From Cristatella mucedo (Eukaryota > Bryozoa > Phylactolaemata > Cristatellidae): 64,000 nucleotides of DNA. The notes under the pieces were generated by a model, which was not told the origin of the DNA, made no database searches, and worked only from the letters and a program-made list of their open reading frames with translations. Shown here in pieces: positions 40,966 through 54,745 of the stretch; the stretch's first letter is position 1; every line of letters begins with the position of its first letter. Both the position numbers and the translations under genes were made by a program. The stretch is taken from the NCBI GenBank assembly GCA_009760855.2, contig WPIO01000267.1, forward strand, positions 62,501 through 126,500. Direction: 5' to 3'.

Positions 40966-42024
40966 TACCAGTCTGTGTAACTCTAAAAGGTACAGCTGCC
41001 AAAGGTGCCTCATGACCATGTTCAGTCAATAGAAGTTGCCTTATCACTAGCTACAGAGCAAGTATACTGCGTAAGGTGCTTTCACGATTGATTGTAATAG
41101 TGCTACTAACGTAGACGAAGCCTGCAGCCTTGTGGAATGGGCTAACTAGCACAAGCCGAATGTCCACGAAAGCAAAACAACAGTCGAGATGCTAACGGCC
41201 AGCCATAAATACAAAAGCAAATCACCTGGACTTTCAGTTTACTTTAGACCAGCACCTCAGATTCGGGAGGAGATATGATTCTATCTTAGTGGGCATAATC
41301 TAATCCTACCCAGTCCAGCGACTACAAGCGACTTAATTGCAGCACTCTCCTTTGAAGCTCACAATTTCAATAAGTCTTCAAAGATCTAGGGTGCAATATT
41401 AAGTCAGGCATCACATCCGCCATGCAAACGTCCAAACTTGGAAAAATGTTGGCACGATCCACGTAGAAAGTCTGCCGTTTAAAAACATCTTTAGCCAATC
41501 CTTAAGAAATACTGAACTGCCGATCGTAATCTCAGTTAAGGGCACTGGTTAATAATATTAAAAATGCACCCTGAGGTGATCGGGCGTCTAGCTGACAGAG
41601 GAAACGTATGCTGTTTATATCCATGAGAGGCTATATGAGAAGTAGAAGTGCCAAGAAGATGCAGCATATTTTCGTCGTCGTAGCACGTTTGATTGCATCC
41701 TTAAGCAGGATGCTGACCATCTAGGATGAAGAAATACCTATCTGAAAGCTGCCATTCTTACGTCTGTCTTACGCTTAGTGCGTATAGACTAGAATAAAGA
41801 TCGCATTGCAGCTCGCATTGAATAAAGAGGTTTTGTAGCCTTACCAGCATTGCATACCTGTTTCAATACCATGTGCTATCTCGAATGTGTATCTGTGCAT
41901 GTGTGTGTTTGGGCAGGTGTGTGGGTGTGTGTTGTTAGAGGGATATTATATCCAAATCGGTTCGTACAATGGTAAAGTCACTGCCTTTGTAACTCACTGA
42001 GCTTCATGTGCTCCTGTCTTCTAC

Positions 42025-42110
42025 TATCGTGCAGTTACAGTTGTTGCTAAACTCTACAGCTAGGCTGGTCTATCGGGAGCGTTGTCTTTTTCATACCTAT
42101 GTGCTGTGAC
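42025..42110 (+). mobile_element. degenerate LINE RT fragment
   Basis: Matches the region coding for QLQLVQNSAARxVCRER in other copies (gtgcagttacagttgttgc, then agctaggctggtctatcggg). Non-coding now. Confidence 0.55.
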
Positions 42111-42324
42111 AAGGTGCAAGCTACCACTTTCCATTTTTTATTTAGGCCCAATGTTCGTTTCCAAAAACCTGATTGGGACGTCTTTTGGCATGCAGCCACC
42201 ACTATACAGGTGCAAGCAATCGATGTGCGAACGTGTGCCTAAGAGCATGCAATATATGCTGGGCTGTTTGACTTTGGTGCACCGATTCTGTACACGAAAC
42301 TGGCCAGTGTACTACATTAAATCC

Positions 42325-42425
42325 AACTTGATAAATAATAACAATAAACACAATCGCATTTGTATAGAGCACCATTGGAGTACTCGATGTCTTCTTTTGG
42401 CACTTTACAATGGCTGAAACTGAAG
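42325..42425 (-). mobile_element. degenerate LINE 3' tail fragment
   Basis: The reverse complement resembles the conserved tail (caTTGTAAAGTGCC, AAGA, then a decayed GTGCTC arm and an ATTATT tail). Weak match. Confidence 0.4.
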
Positions 42426-42925
42426 CACGATTTAAATGTCAGTGGTAGCATCCTCAATAAACCACAAGAATTACACGGTTAGGGGTTACTCACACATATC
42501 AGCATGCCTGTGTGGTTAAGGGCAGCAAGTAACTGTGTCAGTACATTTAGACACATTAAACAGACGAATCACACTAACTCAAAACATGCTGTGCTAAATA
42601 GATGCAAAGTTCCTTAGATCTGCATTCTTCGTTAGTGCTAGCCTCGCGGCCAATGATCCCTCTGGAACTGGCTAGACACTAGCTGCTAAAACCCGGATGC
42701 CGATCTACATAGGCCAGCAGAGCAGGTAAATACACACCACCCTTGCCCTAATTAGTCGACTCCTTGTGACCAGCACTGTACCAGACGAACGCCCTTTAGT
42801 GTTTTGGCAGTTACCCTAGGGTAACCTCTGTTGGCTAATGCATTTTCTGAGGCTACTCGTGATGCAGCCTCTACGGCTACAGCTACTGGCTTTGGGTGGC
42901 TGATGCCATGGCTGCAGCTGCTGTG

Positions 42926-43095
42926 GAGTGAGCCTTATTGGCTCGCTAGGTAAGGTGGTCGCTTTTCACGACCTCGGCCCCGAGGTCGTGGGTTCGAATT
43001 CTGTTGTGGGCGATCCTTTGTCACTGCTGCAAGCGATAGTGATAGCCATCAAGGCTGTCTGTTGCTATTCAAGAAGAGGCTGTTAAATCAGCTTG
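42926..43095 (+). mobile_element. tRNA-derived SINE
   Basis: The head has Pol III promoter-like boxes: A-box type TTGGCTCGCTAGG and B-box type GGTTCGAATTC, spaced as in tRNA, with a long arm formed by CACGACCTCGG/CCGAGGTCGTG. The body continues with GCAAGCGATAGTGATAGCC and ends GAGGCTGTTAAATCAGC. The same unit recurs in reverse at 60574 and 22043. It does not fold as a functional tRNA. Confidence 0.75.
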
Positions 43096-44281
43096 TATTT
43101 ACTTTTATTTCTGTTTCTACGGCAACACTTCACCTTCTGCTTCTGCAGTTCTTGCTTTATGTAAGGCTGCTGCTGATTCGAATAATTTAGTGCCAGTAGA
43201 GGTGGTGCTTCTGCAAAAAGTGCTGAGTCATATGCAGCAACTGTTTGCTCTACTCAAATCGTCTTCGTAGCATTAGGATCAAAGTGGCATCAGCTCATAA
43301 TTGTTTTAACTTTTTATTTAAGCAGAGATTCCAAGGCACTAGCTTGCTGTAAGCAATGATAAGCAGCAGCTGCCTAAGTATTGCAGCCACATACACACTG
43401 GGCTGAAAGCACTTAAGCCTTGGCAGCTCACTGCTGCCTTCCGTGATGATAGAATGTGGCTTCGACAGCAACGGTGTACTAGCAGTTAGCTACTGTCATA
43501 AGCCATTATTTCTGCTGCATCTGCAGCATCAGCTATCGCTGATGCAGCTCCGGTCCCCAGTCTCGCAGCTGCTGCCGCTCCTTTAGAGGCTGACATTGCT
43601 GCTGCAGCTGCTCCTGAGGCCTAAACGTCGTGAAGCTTCGGAGCTGCCTGAGATTGGCCAGAAAATCGAACCATGACATGCCTATAATCATAGTAGCGAG
43701 ACCTGCTTAGTGCCCCCTTCCCCTGCACAAAAGGCAGGGTCTGCCGGAGACTACTTCGCCAGCTAAAGAAGCAGCCTTGCTGATGCCCTAGTACCCTCGT
43801 GATGCTTTCTTTGCTTTGTTGCAGCTGGGCCACTCACTCGAGCATGCATCGCCGCCATAAGAAGCAGTTGCAGGCAAGCAGGCTTTGGTTCCTAAAATGG
43901 TGCCGAAGTTGGATAATTTAAAGCCAATGCTGCAGTGCCGTGCGAGGAAGCAAAGAGGCAGAAGCATGGTTCTCTTACAAAGACGTTCACATCTTGGCTG
44001 TGCCGTGTGCATATCCCGTAAAGGCAGGGAGATTTTTAGAATTCGCCTGTTTAGTGGCCTCAATCAATCCTCAATACCTAACCTCTATCTGTGTTAAACC
44101 AGTTGGCAAATTCTGGATTATTGGTCACAATGATACGACGTGGATAACAGAGTAATGCTCCTTACAAACCAAAAAACATGAGGGCCCCAGCAGTAAATGA
44201 ATGCCGCACCATATGCACTAGTTCTAACCTCGATAGTTATGAGCTGTTGCCACTGACCATATTGAGGCATGAACTGCATGC

Positions 44282-44341
44282 AGTATATATATATATATAT
44301 ATATATAAATAAAGTCAGTCATATATATATATATATATATA
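44282..44341. repeat. (AT)n microsatellite tails
   Basis: Two AT dinucleotide runs separated by about 14 bp. They follow the 3' end of the minus-strand SINE at 44342-44478. Confidence 0.8.
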
Positions 44342-44478
44342 ATTCATCTGTATTGGGCCCTAAGATAACTTAATCTCTATTTAGGCGCTTTACATATGCC
44401 TCGGAGCTCGAGCCCACGACCTCAGCAAGACCTTGGTCCGGGCAGGCACCTCAACTAGACCAAACCAGCCCGGCATAA
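44342..44478 (-). mobile_element. second tRNA-derived SINE with a LINE-type 3' tail
   Basis: The reverse complement has a tRNA-like head (TGGTTTGGTCTAGTTGAGG as A box, GGGCTCGAGCTC as B box). Directly after it come TATGTAAAGCGCCTAAATAG and AGATTAAGTTATCTTAGGGC, nearly the LINE 3' hairpin at 16967-17010. Tail sharing of this kind is how SINEs borrow LINE machinery. Confidence 0.75.
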
Positions 44479-47400
44479 TCAAAGTCCAATGAACGACACT
44501 TACAAGGATTCAGTGCAGCATGATCGAAATTTTTTGCTAAACTAGATTGACAATGATAACAAGGCAGAGTTTTTCAAGTGGCATTTCGGAATCCAAACAA
44601 GAAGGAAGACGCGACAAAATGGTGGCCAATGAATGATTGGCAGCGGCAGTGCAAAGACAAGGCTGAGTCGAAGGCAGGAGAACTTTTTGCTCCGAAACCA
44701 AAAGTTAGCTGGCGCACGAGCTGTCAATTAATTGTGGATGCACTGGCTGAAAGTGGCCCTGCCCTACTTCTATATGAAGCACTGCAGCTAGTGGACCCAA
44801 CTGTGGCTGTGCTGTACCAGCCACCAGTAGAGACTAATGCACAGCCATACCGGGTCTACTAAATTGTACGTCAACAATGCAACCGCCCCGAGCAGGAAAG
44901 TGAGGGTGGTGCTTTACGAAGCATCTTGCCCCTGAAAAGTGCTGCCCCGACTCGACGAGTCAGTCGGCGATGCAGAAACGGAATGCACTCCATCGACGAA
45001 CGGTTGGCTGATGAAAGCAGCAGGATCTGCCAGGTAACTCGGAGGGAATATGCCTAACACGCACCTGCAGAGGCTGCAAATATCGAGGCAAGAGTTGACT
45101 TCAAAGAGCTCACTACTGCTTTCAAAAGCGAAGCAGAGATTTCCCATCTGTCAAGCTAGCTTGCTAGAACATCGATTAGCTTTTGACTTCAATACAAATT
45201 TCATCAAGAACAGTAGGAAGGATTATTGCAGGTTGGCTAAAGCACAGCCTTGTTGGTGTAGTTTGTCAGCTAACAAGGAAATGTGAATTAGACAGGAAAC
45301 GTGCGACTACAGTGGTGCAATACAAGCCAGATCATACGACTGGAAGGATATGAAATTACCCCAGTGATTTCTCTCAGTGCTTTCCTCAGACCAAAATAGG
45401 CTTATGAGTCAGTGGTGGGGTCATTGAGATTATGAACCATCAGCTAGTCAGCCACTGCTTATAACAATACGTACCTTCTCGTTTGTAATTTCCTCTGCAT
45501 GATGCAGTAGCATATGCTGTAGATGCATTTAGTATATGCTGTAGATGCATTTATTGCAGACACAGTGGTATTAGCCACAGCATCATTTTCAGGTGACAGA
45601 GCAAACACAGCCTCTGAACCAGCGTAGACCAGCAGCAGCAGGTGCAGCAGAAAAATCGTTGCCAAACGCACACAATGTTCGATAGACAATTGCAGCATGA
45701 CAGCAGACCGCTGCAGAACTACATGAAAGTAATCGATAGTTACGAATTTAAGTAATCGCTTCTCATATCCCAGATTCAAAACGTAAATAAAGCGATGCAT
45801 TAAAATAGTCGTGGTGACTGTTATTATGCTGGTTAATCTCCGGCCATGAAAGAACGAAGCATAACAGAGGCCGGGAAGTTTCAGCTGGGCCAACTCCCAG
45901 TATCCTGGCAGAAGAGTGACTGAGTAGATGGGGGTTCTCAGGTAGAAAATGGCCCTGCACTGTGATTAGGGAGAGCTATGAAGCACCTGGAACAAGAAAC
46001 CGTGTGAGCCAGACAGTAACGTTGAATGAAGAGTTCCTTACTCTTTATATCGTTGCCATCGGTAGGCATGAGGCTGTGTGGTCTTGACTTGAGGGCCAAG
46101 ACTTGTCCGTGTAGCTCATCCGTAACCCTTTTTACAGGCCGCAGGGTTTGTAGCTCGGAATACTGGATGGGTTGAGATAATTAGTATTGAAATACTACTC
46201 TCCTATCTCTCTTTGAATCTGCATCTGTGGTATGTGAATGTAGCACGATGCATTGCAAGCGGTACAATCTTAAGGTGTGCTTAAGCAGAGTAAACGAGCT
46301 GCTGCCAGATTCAAGCAGCCGGCAGTATTGACACCTATGTGAGGAATCAAATGGATGGTTTAAAAAAAACCACAGCAGTCGCAGTTGCTGAGCAGCCTCA
46401 TTAGAGGACAGAGGGAGGGGAGCAGCAAATGCTGCAGCATAATAAGCAGCAGCTGCTTCCGCCTCAGAATGAGCAACTGCATCCTCTGGGCCAGCATCAA
46501 AACAGCAGAAGCCGGCATTAAATAATGATCGTAGCCACACAAACGAACCTAGCACGAATGTATTGGAGCTACGGCTGATTGCTAGGAGCCGGCGAACAAA
46601 AGAAGCAACCATGATTTTGGAAGATAAAGGCAGCAGCCAACGACGCTTCTAGTGGCATAGCAAAACACAGTAAATAATTGACAGCCAGAGTTTCGGATTC
46701 ACTCGGATTTCGCTGCCTGGTCATCGATGGAAAATGTGTGTAGTCTTCCCGTGTGAGCCAGTGTAATACTAGCAGCCGTACCGACGTGAGCCGGAAGCAC
46801 TCCCTAACCTCTTGGTACCTTTCCTTGTTAAAGAGAGACATTGGGGTAGCTCCACAGGCCCTTTGTCTACCTGGTACTAACGAGAGGCTTCAGGAAGGGC
46901 ACGCTCAAAATTTGGCTCTACTACTGCTGACCATTCACTGTCGCACCATACGGTTTTACGGTCACCCTTCATGATGCTAAAAGCTTGCATCGCAAAAGTA
47001 TGGACTGCGAAGGTGCTCGAAGAAACGGCGAAACAGAAGAAGTGCTTAGACCGGCGAGACAGCTATCGGTACAATCTGTGATTGACCAACCTAACAATAG
47101 TTTCCATTCCCTTAAGAGCTGATGCGTTCCAGCTTTGCAGATCTCCTCTTCGCATTATTTGCAGCCGCCTTGGGGAGTTTTAAAGGGAAGCATCGGTTCG
47201 CATGAATCCGGTGTGCCAGATGCACTGACAGATGAATTGGCCAATCAGCCCAGTTTTGATGGCATTGTAAACCTCGATTGCACACCAAGTAAGGCGTTTG
47301 CGTCCTCTTGTTAACCTTACTCTAGATGACGGTTGTAGCTTGAATTGAAACGTTATTGAACGTGCAGGTGCATGGAAAACATTCGAGAAATAAGAAGGGT

Positions 47401-48599
47401 TCGGAAAGGCAAAACAGCTCTCGGTGAGTCACATCATCGTCCTGACAATGGTTTCGGTCACGGTCAGCGCTTATAAGTTCCAGCACCACACCTATCTTAT
47501 CTTCCTCATTTGCTAGTGATAGCTCAAACGTAGCATCTGCAACCTGAGCCGACTGCAATGGCAGCAGAAGATGCAGCAGAGGAGTCGTTGTTAAAGGGGC
47601 ATAACGTGGAAGAGAGCACAGCAGCACGACTGTAGCCGGCGGCATGACAACATAAAAGTGATCCACGATCACGAGGCCACCTAATGACAACTGGCATTGC
47701 GTATTCAAAACATTACGAATTGAAGGCATTAAAATTGGTTCGATAATTAATATTATGCTGGCCAAAAACTGGCCGTGAAGAAATAAAGCTTTATGGAGGT
47801 AGGAGAAACTCTGCTTGGCGAGTCATAGAATCAAAGCAAAAAAAGCAGACAAAATGGGGGTGCTCAGGCAGACCATAGCCCAGCACTATTCTATTGCACT
47901 GCCTAGGCAGAACCACCGAACTGCAGCTGTGCGGCAGCAACCGGGAGTATGAACACCGTCGTGAGAAATGGAAGGATCGGTTGAACAAATACCACAGCAG
48001 TCGCAGTTGCATGAGCACCTGCATTTGTTGCAGCTAGAGTACAAGTATGACAAAAAGTTGGAATGCAGCTGCAAATGCACAGCTTATGCAGCATCAGCAA
48101 ATGCAGCAGACGTAACCATCAAAAGCATATGTTCTTGACAGTATGCGATATGTCTAATCAGAAGAGTAGCAAGGGACAGAGCTCACCCAGATTCAACAGG
48201 TACCAGCTCTTTCGACCGTCAGCCTATCCATGGCACCTACGAACGCATTTCAGAGGCCACTACTCACTTTCCAACATTAATAGGCTGCACTTTACAAGAG
48301 TTTAGTTTTTTCAAGCTCTTCCTGAAAGCACCTATGTCATCTATCTTTCAAGAAACAAAAGTGCTACACGAAATCACATTTAGTTCTCCCTTGCCGAGAC
48401 GACCTATGTTTCCATCTTGTTTGAGCCGTGTGCAAATCGAAAAAAGCAAATCACATCTTGTACTTTTGCATGCTCAATTTCTAGACAAAAAGCTCGTACC
48501 CTCCATCGGTCAATGTATTCAACCTTTCAATTATAGGTGGCACGCTTACGCGCCGACAATAAAAACGGGTGGATGACAGAGTATTATTCGTTCAAAACA

Positions 48600-51500
48600 G
48601 ATTATCATGAGGCCACAACTTTGAATGAATGCTGAACCTTATGAACTCGTTCTTACCACGACGGGCGAGAACTGTTGCATGCTGACCATACCAAGAGCTA
48701 TCTTGCATGCCAAAGCAGGCATTCGTCGCAGGCAGTTCTCACCCGTAAAGAGTTGCAGCCAAGCAGAACAAGGACGTTGATGAACTGATAGCAGCATCAC
48801 TAGCACAGTTGCTATCATAGCAGGAGATATGTGCAGACCTGCTCGCTCGACTGGCCACCGGCGAAACGAGTCGAGACATTTAGCCGATAGACCTGCAAGT
48901 CTTCCCATGTCTTCTTCTGAGCAGCAGGTGCTGCAGAGTAATTTTTTCAGCATGCACAACAGTCGCATTAGTACATTGCAGCACAACGGCATGCTTCTGC
49001 CGGACAAGATTGATATCGTCCACATTACCCAGCCAAATTTGTCGACAGTAACTGTGGATGCCAAACTTGAAGGAGCGGCACAACGAAATAGGCGTTGTAA
49101 TTGACACTATACTTGCCAATGTATGGCGTTGGCAGTGGCAGAGCATAGACAAGGCTGAATCAAAGGCAGGACAACTGCTTGCTCCGAAACAAAAAACTTG
49201 GCCGGCACACAAGTAGCTAATTATTTGTTGATGCAATGGAAGAAAGTGGCATCGCACTACCTCAATGTGGCGCACCGTGGCCAGGGGACCCAACTGCTGC
49301 TGTGTTTTACAAGCCACTAGTACTGACTGATGCAACGCTTGGCTTGTCGATCAAAGTGAGCCTCAGAGATACGGGCCACCGGTAATGACCAGAAGAGCGT
49401 GAAGGAAGCAGACTGTGTGTTCTACAATGAGCTGATATTGAACAACTTTAACTCTGGCGTCACGACACCGACGTCGTCGGACGGCCAGAGCTGAGCGCAG
49501 CAGACGTCGAGTTGCTGAGCAGCGAGCCGAGGCAGCTCTCGACTGTAAAGGACGTCAACGTTTGCACCCTTGAGCAGTTCCTACATTGGCTCACGAAACT
49601 GCCGAAGCTGCGGTATCGCATGTTTGGACCATGCCTCATCTGTATTCATGAAGATCAGTCCTCTGCCTAAGAGGCCTAGTTCCCAATCTGCTAAATCATC
49701 GGCATTGGCAGAGCTATCGGCGGTGCTACTGCCAGCACCACTAGCAGCAGCCTTGAGGCTGGTGCTAGCCGAGGCAGTATCGCCCGTGCCGGCCCACAAC
49801 AAACATTATATACAACCCATATACAACACGAAGCCTTTCAGCGAGACACAAAAGGATGCAGGACGGACATCCTGAGGAAGAGTCTGCAGAAGTGGGTGAC
49901 TCGTGACATCAAGAGTATCATACAAAGGGATGTCGACGAGAATGTCCTGCATACCATGGATTTTTCACTAAGAAAGTTGAAGGGTGCATCGTCGGTACCA
50001 CGTCGTGACGTCAGTACCATGTCGAGGCATCTCACGACGGAGGGAGTGGGAACGTAAGTCACCTTATTGCTTATGATGCCGTTCAGGCGGCCAGCTCGGC
50101 TGAAGCAGACGCTCCTGCACCTGAGCCGCCGAGGAAAAGACGAAAGAAGGGGATAACTCCGGAGAGTGAAAAAGACGCTGCTTATTTTGAGAAACTCAAG
50201 AAAAGTAATGAATCTGCAAAGCATAGCCGCGACCCAAAAACGTTTTAACTTCTTCAAGTGTAGGAGCGGCATGAGGCTTTGGTGAAGACCATTGCAAGGC
50301 TGAGGGCCGAGCATTCAGCCGTCGTCCAAGAGTAACACAGGATGCTCGCAGGCCACGGCCAAGTACGGCTGGCAGCACCACGACTGCTGACAAAGGCCGA
50401 CGAACGAGTATAGCTGCTGGTGCCTACTTATCATCAGTGTGCCAATATAAGGTCGATGAGGCTAGTACCTCATCTTCCAGCTTTCCTGCTTCACCGACAA
50501 ACCTTGACCTATAACTCAAGTACCTTAATCTTGAGGTTGATTTCTACAAGTGTAATTTAAGCCCGTAAATGGCTGCCGTTTTAGTATAGGCATTCAGGAG
50601 ACCATGAAGTAGGCATAAGGCTAGGTTACGCGTGCATGCAGCTCGATGCATGAGTGGGCATGCTCGGGAGCTTTATGGGAGTTGTTGCCTTCTTAATGAA
50701 TTCAAGTGGCAGCAATTGTCTGGACCAAATCAACGAGCTCAGCTCTTCGACAAATACATCTAACGCTTCTAATGTGACGTCAATAAAACTTCCGTTGTAT
50801 TATTGGGGAAACAAACACCAAGCTGCTATTTTACAATACGGAAAACTCGGTCCTGTGCAGGAAAGCCAGGGCGCAGTTAACGAAGAACCTTGCCCCTCAT
50901 TAGAGCAGCTCCAACTCGACGAGTCAGGAGAGATGCTGCAGTCTGCACTCTGTCGACGAACGTCAAGCTGATGAAAGCAGAAGTAGCTAGCCGACCACTC
51001 GGAGGAAGCAATCCTGACCATGCACCTGTAGAGGCTGTGACATTCCAGGCAAGAGGTTGTATGCCTAAAGCCGACATCAAAGTGCTCACTGCTGCCATCG
51101 AAAGAAAGCCGAAAAAGTAGCTTCTATTATGCTAGCTTGCTACAATAACGATTAGCTCTCAAATCAATAAAATGTCTTCCAGAACCGCCCAAAAGATTAT
51201 GGCTCCTTAGCTACACCACTGCCTTGTTTACCCACTTGGTTAAAATAACAAGGTAATGCAAATTAGAAGGGAAACGTGCGACCTTAGTGGAGCAATACAA
51301 GTCAGCCCATGATACTGGAGTGATATGATAGTTTCCCAGTGGTCTCTCTCAGGGCTTTCTTCAGACCAAAATATTTGTATTAGTTACTGGTGACACCGTC
51401 GAGATCATGAACCCTCTACAATTCAGCCAGTGCTTATTGTAAAAACTTCCTCCAGCAGGATATGCTGCAGAAGCATTAATTGCCGACACCTTGACATTAG

Positions 51501-52460
51501 CCACAGCCACACTTTCACGTGATAACAGGAACGCAGCCTTTGAGCCAGCTGCAAAGGCAGCAGCTGTGTGCAGCAGAAAACTCACTGCCAAATGCAAACC
51601 ATGGGCAAGAGATAATTGCAGCACGATAGCAGACTGCTGCAGGTCAACGTGAAAGTATCCATGATTATGAGGCCATGTAATGGCTTCTAATATCCCCGAT
51701 TCAAAACGTACATGAAATAATGCACTTAAATTTGCATGGTGTTTGCCATTATGCTGGGCCAATTCCGGCCATGCAAGAACGAAGGTGAAAACAGGCCAGG
51801 CAATTGCAGCTGAGCGAATTCACAGTATCCCGCAGAAGAGTGGCTGAGAAGATGGGGATGCTAAGGCACACCACGGCCCTGCACCAGTGCACTGACAGGC
51901 CAGCCGAACGAACTGCAGTGGTACAAAAGCAGCCGGCTGTAGTGACACCGTAATGAGGAATGAAAAGAGTGGTTAAAATAAACCGCACCAGTCGCAGTTG
52001 CATGTGCATCCATATTAGAAGAGCAGAGGAAGTGGAGCAGCAAATGCAGCAGCATATGTAGCAGCTGCATCCACATCAGGCTAAGCAACTACACCTTGTG
52101 AGCCAGCCACAAGCCAGCAGCAGCTGGCACAGGACAGTGATCGTAGCCACAGGAACGAACCTGGTAGTAACGTATTGGAGCTACGGCCGATTTTTCGGAT
52201 CCGATGAGCGATAGCAGCGACCATCATTTTTGCAGGTGCAGAGAGTCGCCTAGAATCACTCTAGTGGCAGAGTGATTTCCAGTCAATAATGGACGGTTGG
52301 AGTTTCGAATCCACTAAATGAAATATTGGAGTTTAACTTGCGTAATTTCCAGAAAACAAGCTCCTAACCGATATTGGCGATGATCCCTGTATAGAATTCT
52401 GGATTATAGATTACACACCCACACTAGACAATGACATGGCTGAGTATTGGTCATTTAAAA
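48600..52460. repeat. degenerate large repeat unit B
   Basis: Shares several diverged blocks with unit A (see that entry). Its start (48620-48960, tgaatgctgaaccttatga) is repeated at 52485-52815. It contains an extra segment of about 1.5 kb (49400-50880) without a counterpart in unit A. No gene recognised. Confidence 0.5.
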
Positions 52461-53364
52461 CCAAATGACATGAGGTGCACACATGTGAACGAATGCTGAA
52501 CCTTATGAACTCGTTCTTACATCGACAGGTAAGAACTGTTGCCGCTTACTGGGCGCTAACTTACATGCTGAGACTGGCATTCGTCGATGGGATTTTTCAC
52601 TCGTATAGAGTCGGGGCCAAGCAGAAGAAGGACGATGACGAACTGATAGCTGCTGTGCAAGCTGATGCAAGCATAGCAGGATTTTCGCGAAGAACTGCTA
52701 GCTTGGCTAGCCGACGGCAAAAAGAGTTAAGATGTTGAGCCGATAGACCTTCGAGTCTTCCCACGTCTTCCACTGAGCAGTAGCTATTCTTAAGTGATTT
52801 TTGCAGAATGCACAACCGGAAGATGGGCGAGAAGCTCATAACGGAAGGGTGGTTTTGGAAAGAAAACACTCAATCTTAACAGCTACGTCTTCTTTCGACT
52901 GTCAGCATTTTGATTGTGACCAGCAACACACTTCGGATGCCATCACTTACGTTAAAAAATAGTATGTTGTGCCTACAAGCAACCTTTTTACAAGCTTCTT
53001 CGAGAAGCATTATAATTATCTATTTTTCAAGAAATAGTGGCAATTTATCAATTCACAAATATGGCTTTGTTAGGCAGACCACTCGTGTTGGCATTTTTGG
53101 TGTGTAGTGTACACATTTCATAAAGAAAGGAACACTTTGAGAGTGAGCCTGCTTTGAATATAGCAAACCATGATTCTAACCTCTATTGAAGATGACCCTT
53201 TTATTGGATTTCTTGATTAGATGTGGCTTGTTTATAGATCAATAGTGGGACGGTCGATGCCAGAGTATTGATTCCAAAATATCCTACATCTGGGCCACCT
53301 TAGTGAATGACTGGCATGCCTCAAGATATCGTTCTTTACTCGGTGGGCAAGAACTCTTGCCACC
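52460..53364. repeat. third, partial repeat unit
   Basis: 52485-52815 matches 48620-48960 clearly. The remainder up to the purine-rich tract has no recognisable gene. Confidence 0.45.
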
Positions 53365-53891
53365 GTCTATGAGACAGATATGGGAAGGCAGGCGGAGAGA
53401 TGGAGCAGGAGAGAGAATGCCAGGAGTGAAAGCTAGTGTGAGAGAGCAAGGAAAAGAACGAGAGAAATTTAGCGAGAGACAAAGCCACGTATATGAAGAC
53501 TGCTAAGAATAAAGGTAAAGCTACTGAGAGAACGAGAGAGCAAGGGAGGGAAAGATAGAGCTTGGGAGACAGAAAAGGAGAGAGAAAAATATAGAGAAAG
53601 AGCTAGGGAGCCTGTGAGGTCTAGGGAGAGATATATACCTGAATACTTCCATTGAGGGCTAAAGAGAGAACTAAGGAGAGAGCGAGAGAGAGAGATAAAC
53701 ATAGATTGTGAGAAAGATAGGCAGGGAGCTAGACTGAGAGGTAATGAGAGCGAGAAAAAGATAACGAGGATGGGAAAGTGAGAAACAACTAAGCACAGAG
53801 ACACGTGGAAGACAACAACAGCATGTGGAAGAGAAAGCAAGAGAGCTAGGGACAGCATGAGGTAGGTAAAGAAAGAGTGAGAGTTGGAGAA

Positions 53892-53946
<55 letters not shown>

Positions 53947-54110
53947 AAGAGAGAGAGAGAGAGCAAGATGGGGGTATGAAGAGAAACAGAGACTGAGTGA
54001 CAGAGACAGAGACAGAAACGGGGAGAGAGAAAGAGAGGAGAGAAAAAAGAGACAGAAGGAGAAAGACAGCTCGGCAGACAGCGAAAGATAGCTTGGGAAG
54101 GAGTGAGAAC

Positions 54111-54182
<72 letters not shown>

Positions 54183-54591
54183 TGGAGAACCAGGAAGAGA
54201 TGGAAGTAGGGAGGGAGGGAGAGAGAGGAACGGGAAGAGAGAGATTTAGGGAGCTACACCTAGGTAGACAGAGACCGCTAGGAGAAATGATATAGCTACG
54301 GAGGGAACAAGACTGCTTAGGAGGGAGAGAGAGAGAAAGAGTTAGGGAGAGAGAGAGAGAGCGATAAAGAGAGAGAGAGAGAGAGGGGAAGAGAGAGGGG
54401 AAATTGGAGGAACACACAGGCTACATGGAGACACGCAAAGATAGAGTAAGACAGAGGGAGAGTGAAAGGAAAGAGAGAGAGAGAGAGAGATGTGAAAGAG
54501 AGAGTCAATTAAGAGAGCCATAAACAGAATGAAATAGATAAGCAGAGAGAGAGAACCATGTCGGGGTACAGAAAGTGCCACAGACAAAACA

Positions 54592-54653
<62 letters not shown>

Positions 54654-54745
54654 GCCGAGATAGACAGACAGACGGTGAAGAAGTGACTGAGATAGGTCGA
54701 GAGAGAGAGAGAGAGACAGGGAGAGATTGAGAATGAAAGAGTGAG
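53365..54745. repeat. GA-rich purine tract with (GA)n runs
   Basis: Almost purely purine on the plus strand for about 1.4 kb, with perfect GA dinucleotide runs at about 53896-53939, 54114-54180 and 54602-54645. The long minus-strand frames of Ser/Leu here are artefacts of this composition. Confidence 0.9.

Larger units (their letters stand above)
44160..48600. repeat. degenerate large repeat unit A
   Basis: Blocks in this interval recur farther right with many substitutions: 44660-44860 at 49150-49330, 45050-45425 at 51015-51395, 45440-45960 at 51425-51890, and 46310-46400 at 47940-48010 and 51920-52000. No coding function is recognised, and the open frames are not conserved between copies. 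This looks like an old duplication or a non-autonomous transposon family. Confidence 0.5.

Noticed and set aside
42926-43010. A functional tRNA gene
   Set aside because: A- and B-box-like sequences are present, but the same unit recurs three times with a common non-tRNA body, and the arms do not give a proper cloverleaf. A tRNA-derived SINE fits.
49440-50340. Possible host exon (Ala/Leu/Pro-rich frames)
   Set aside because: Frames on both strands overlap, with no recognised domain and no convincing splice signals. Composition alone explains them.
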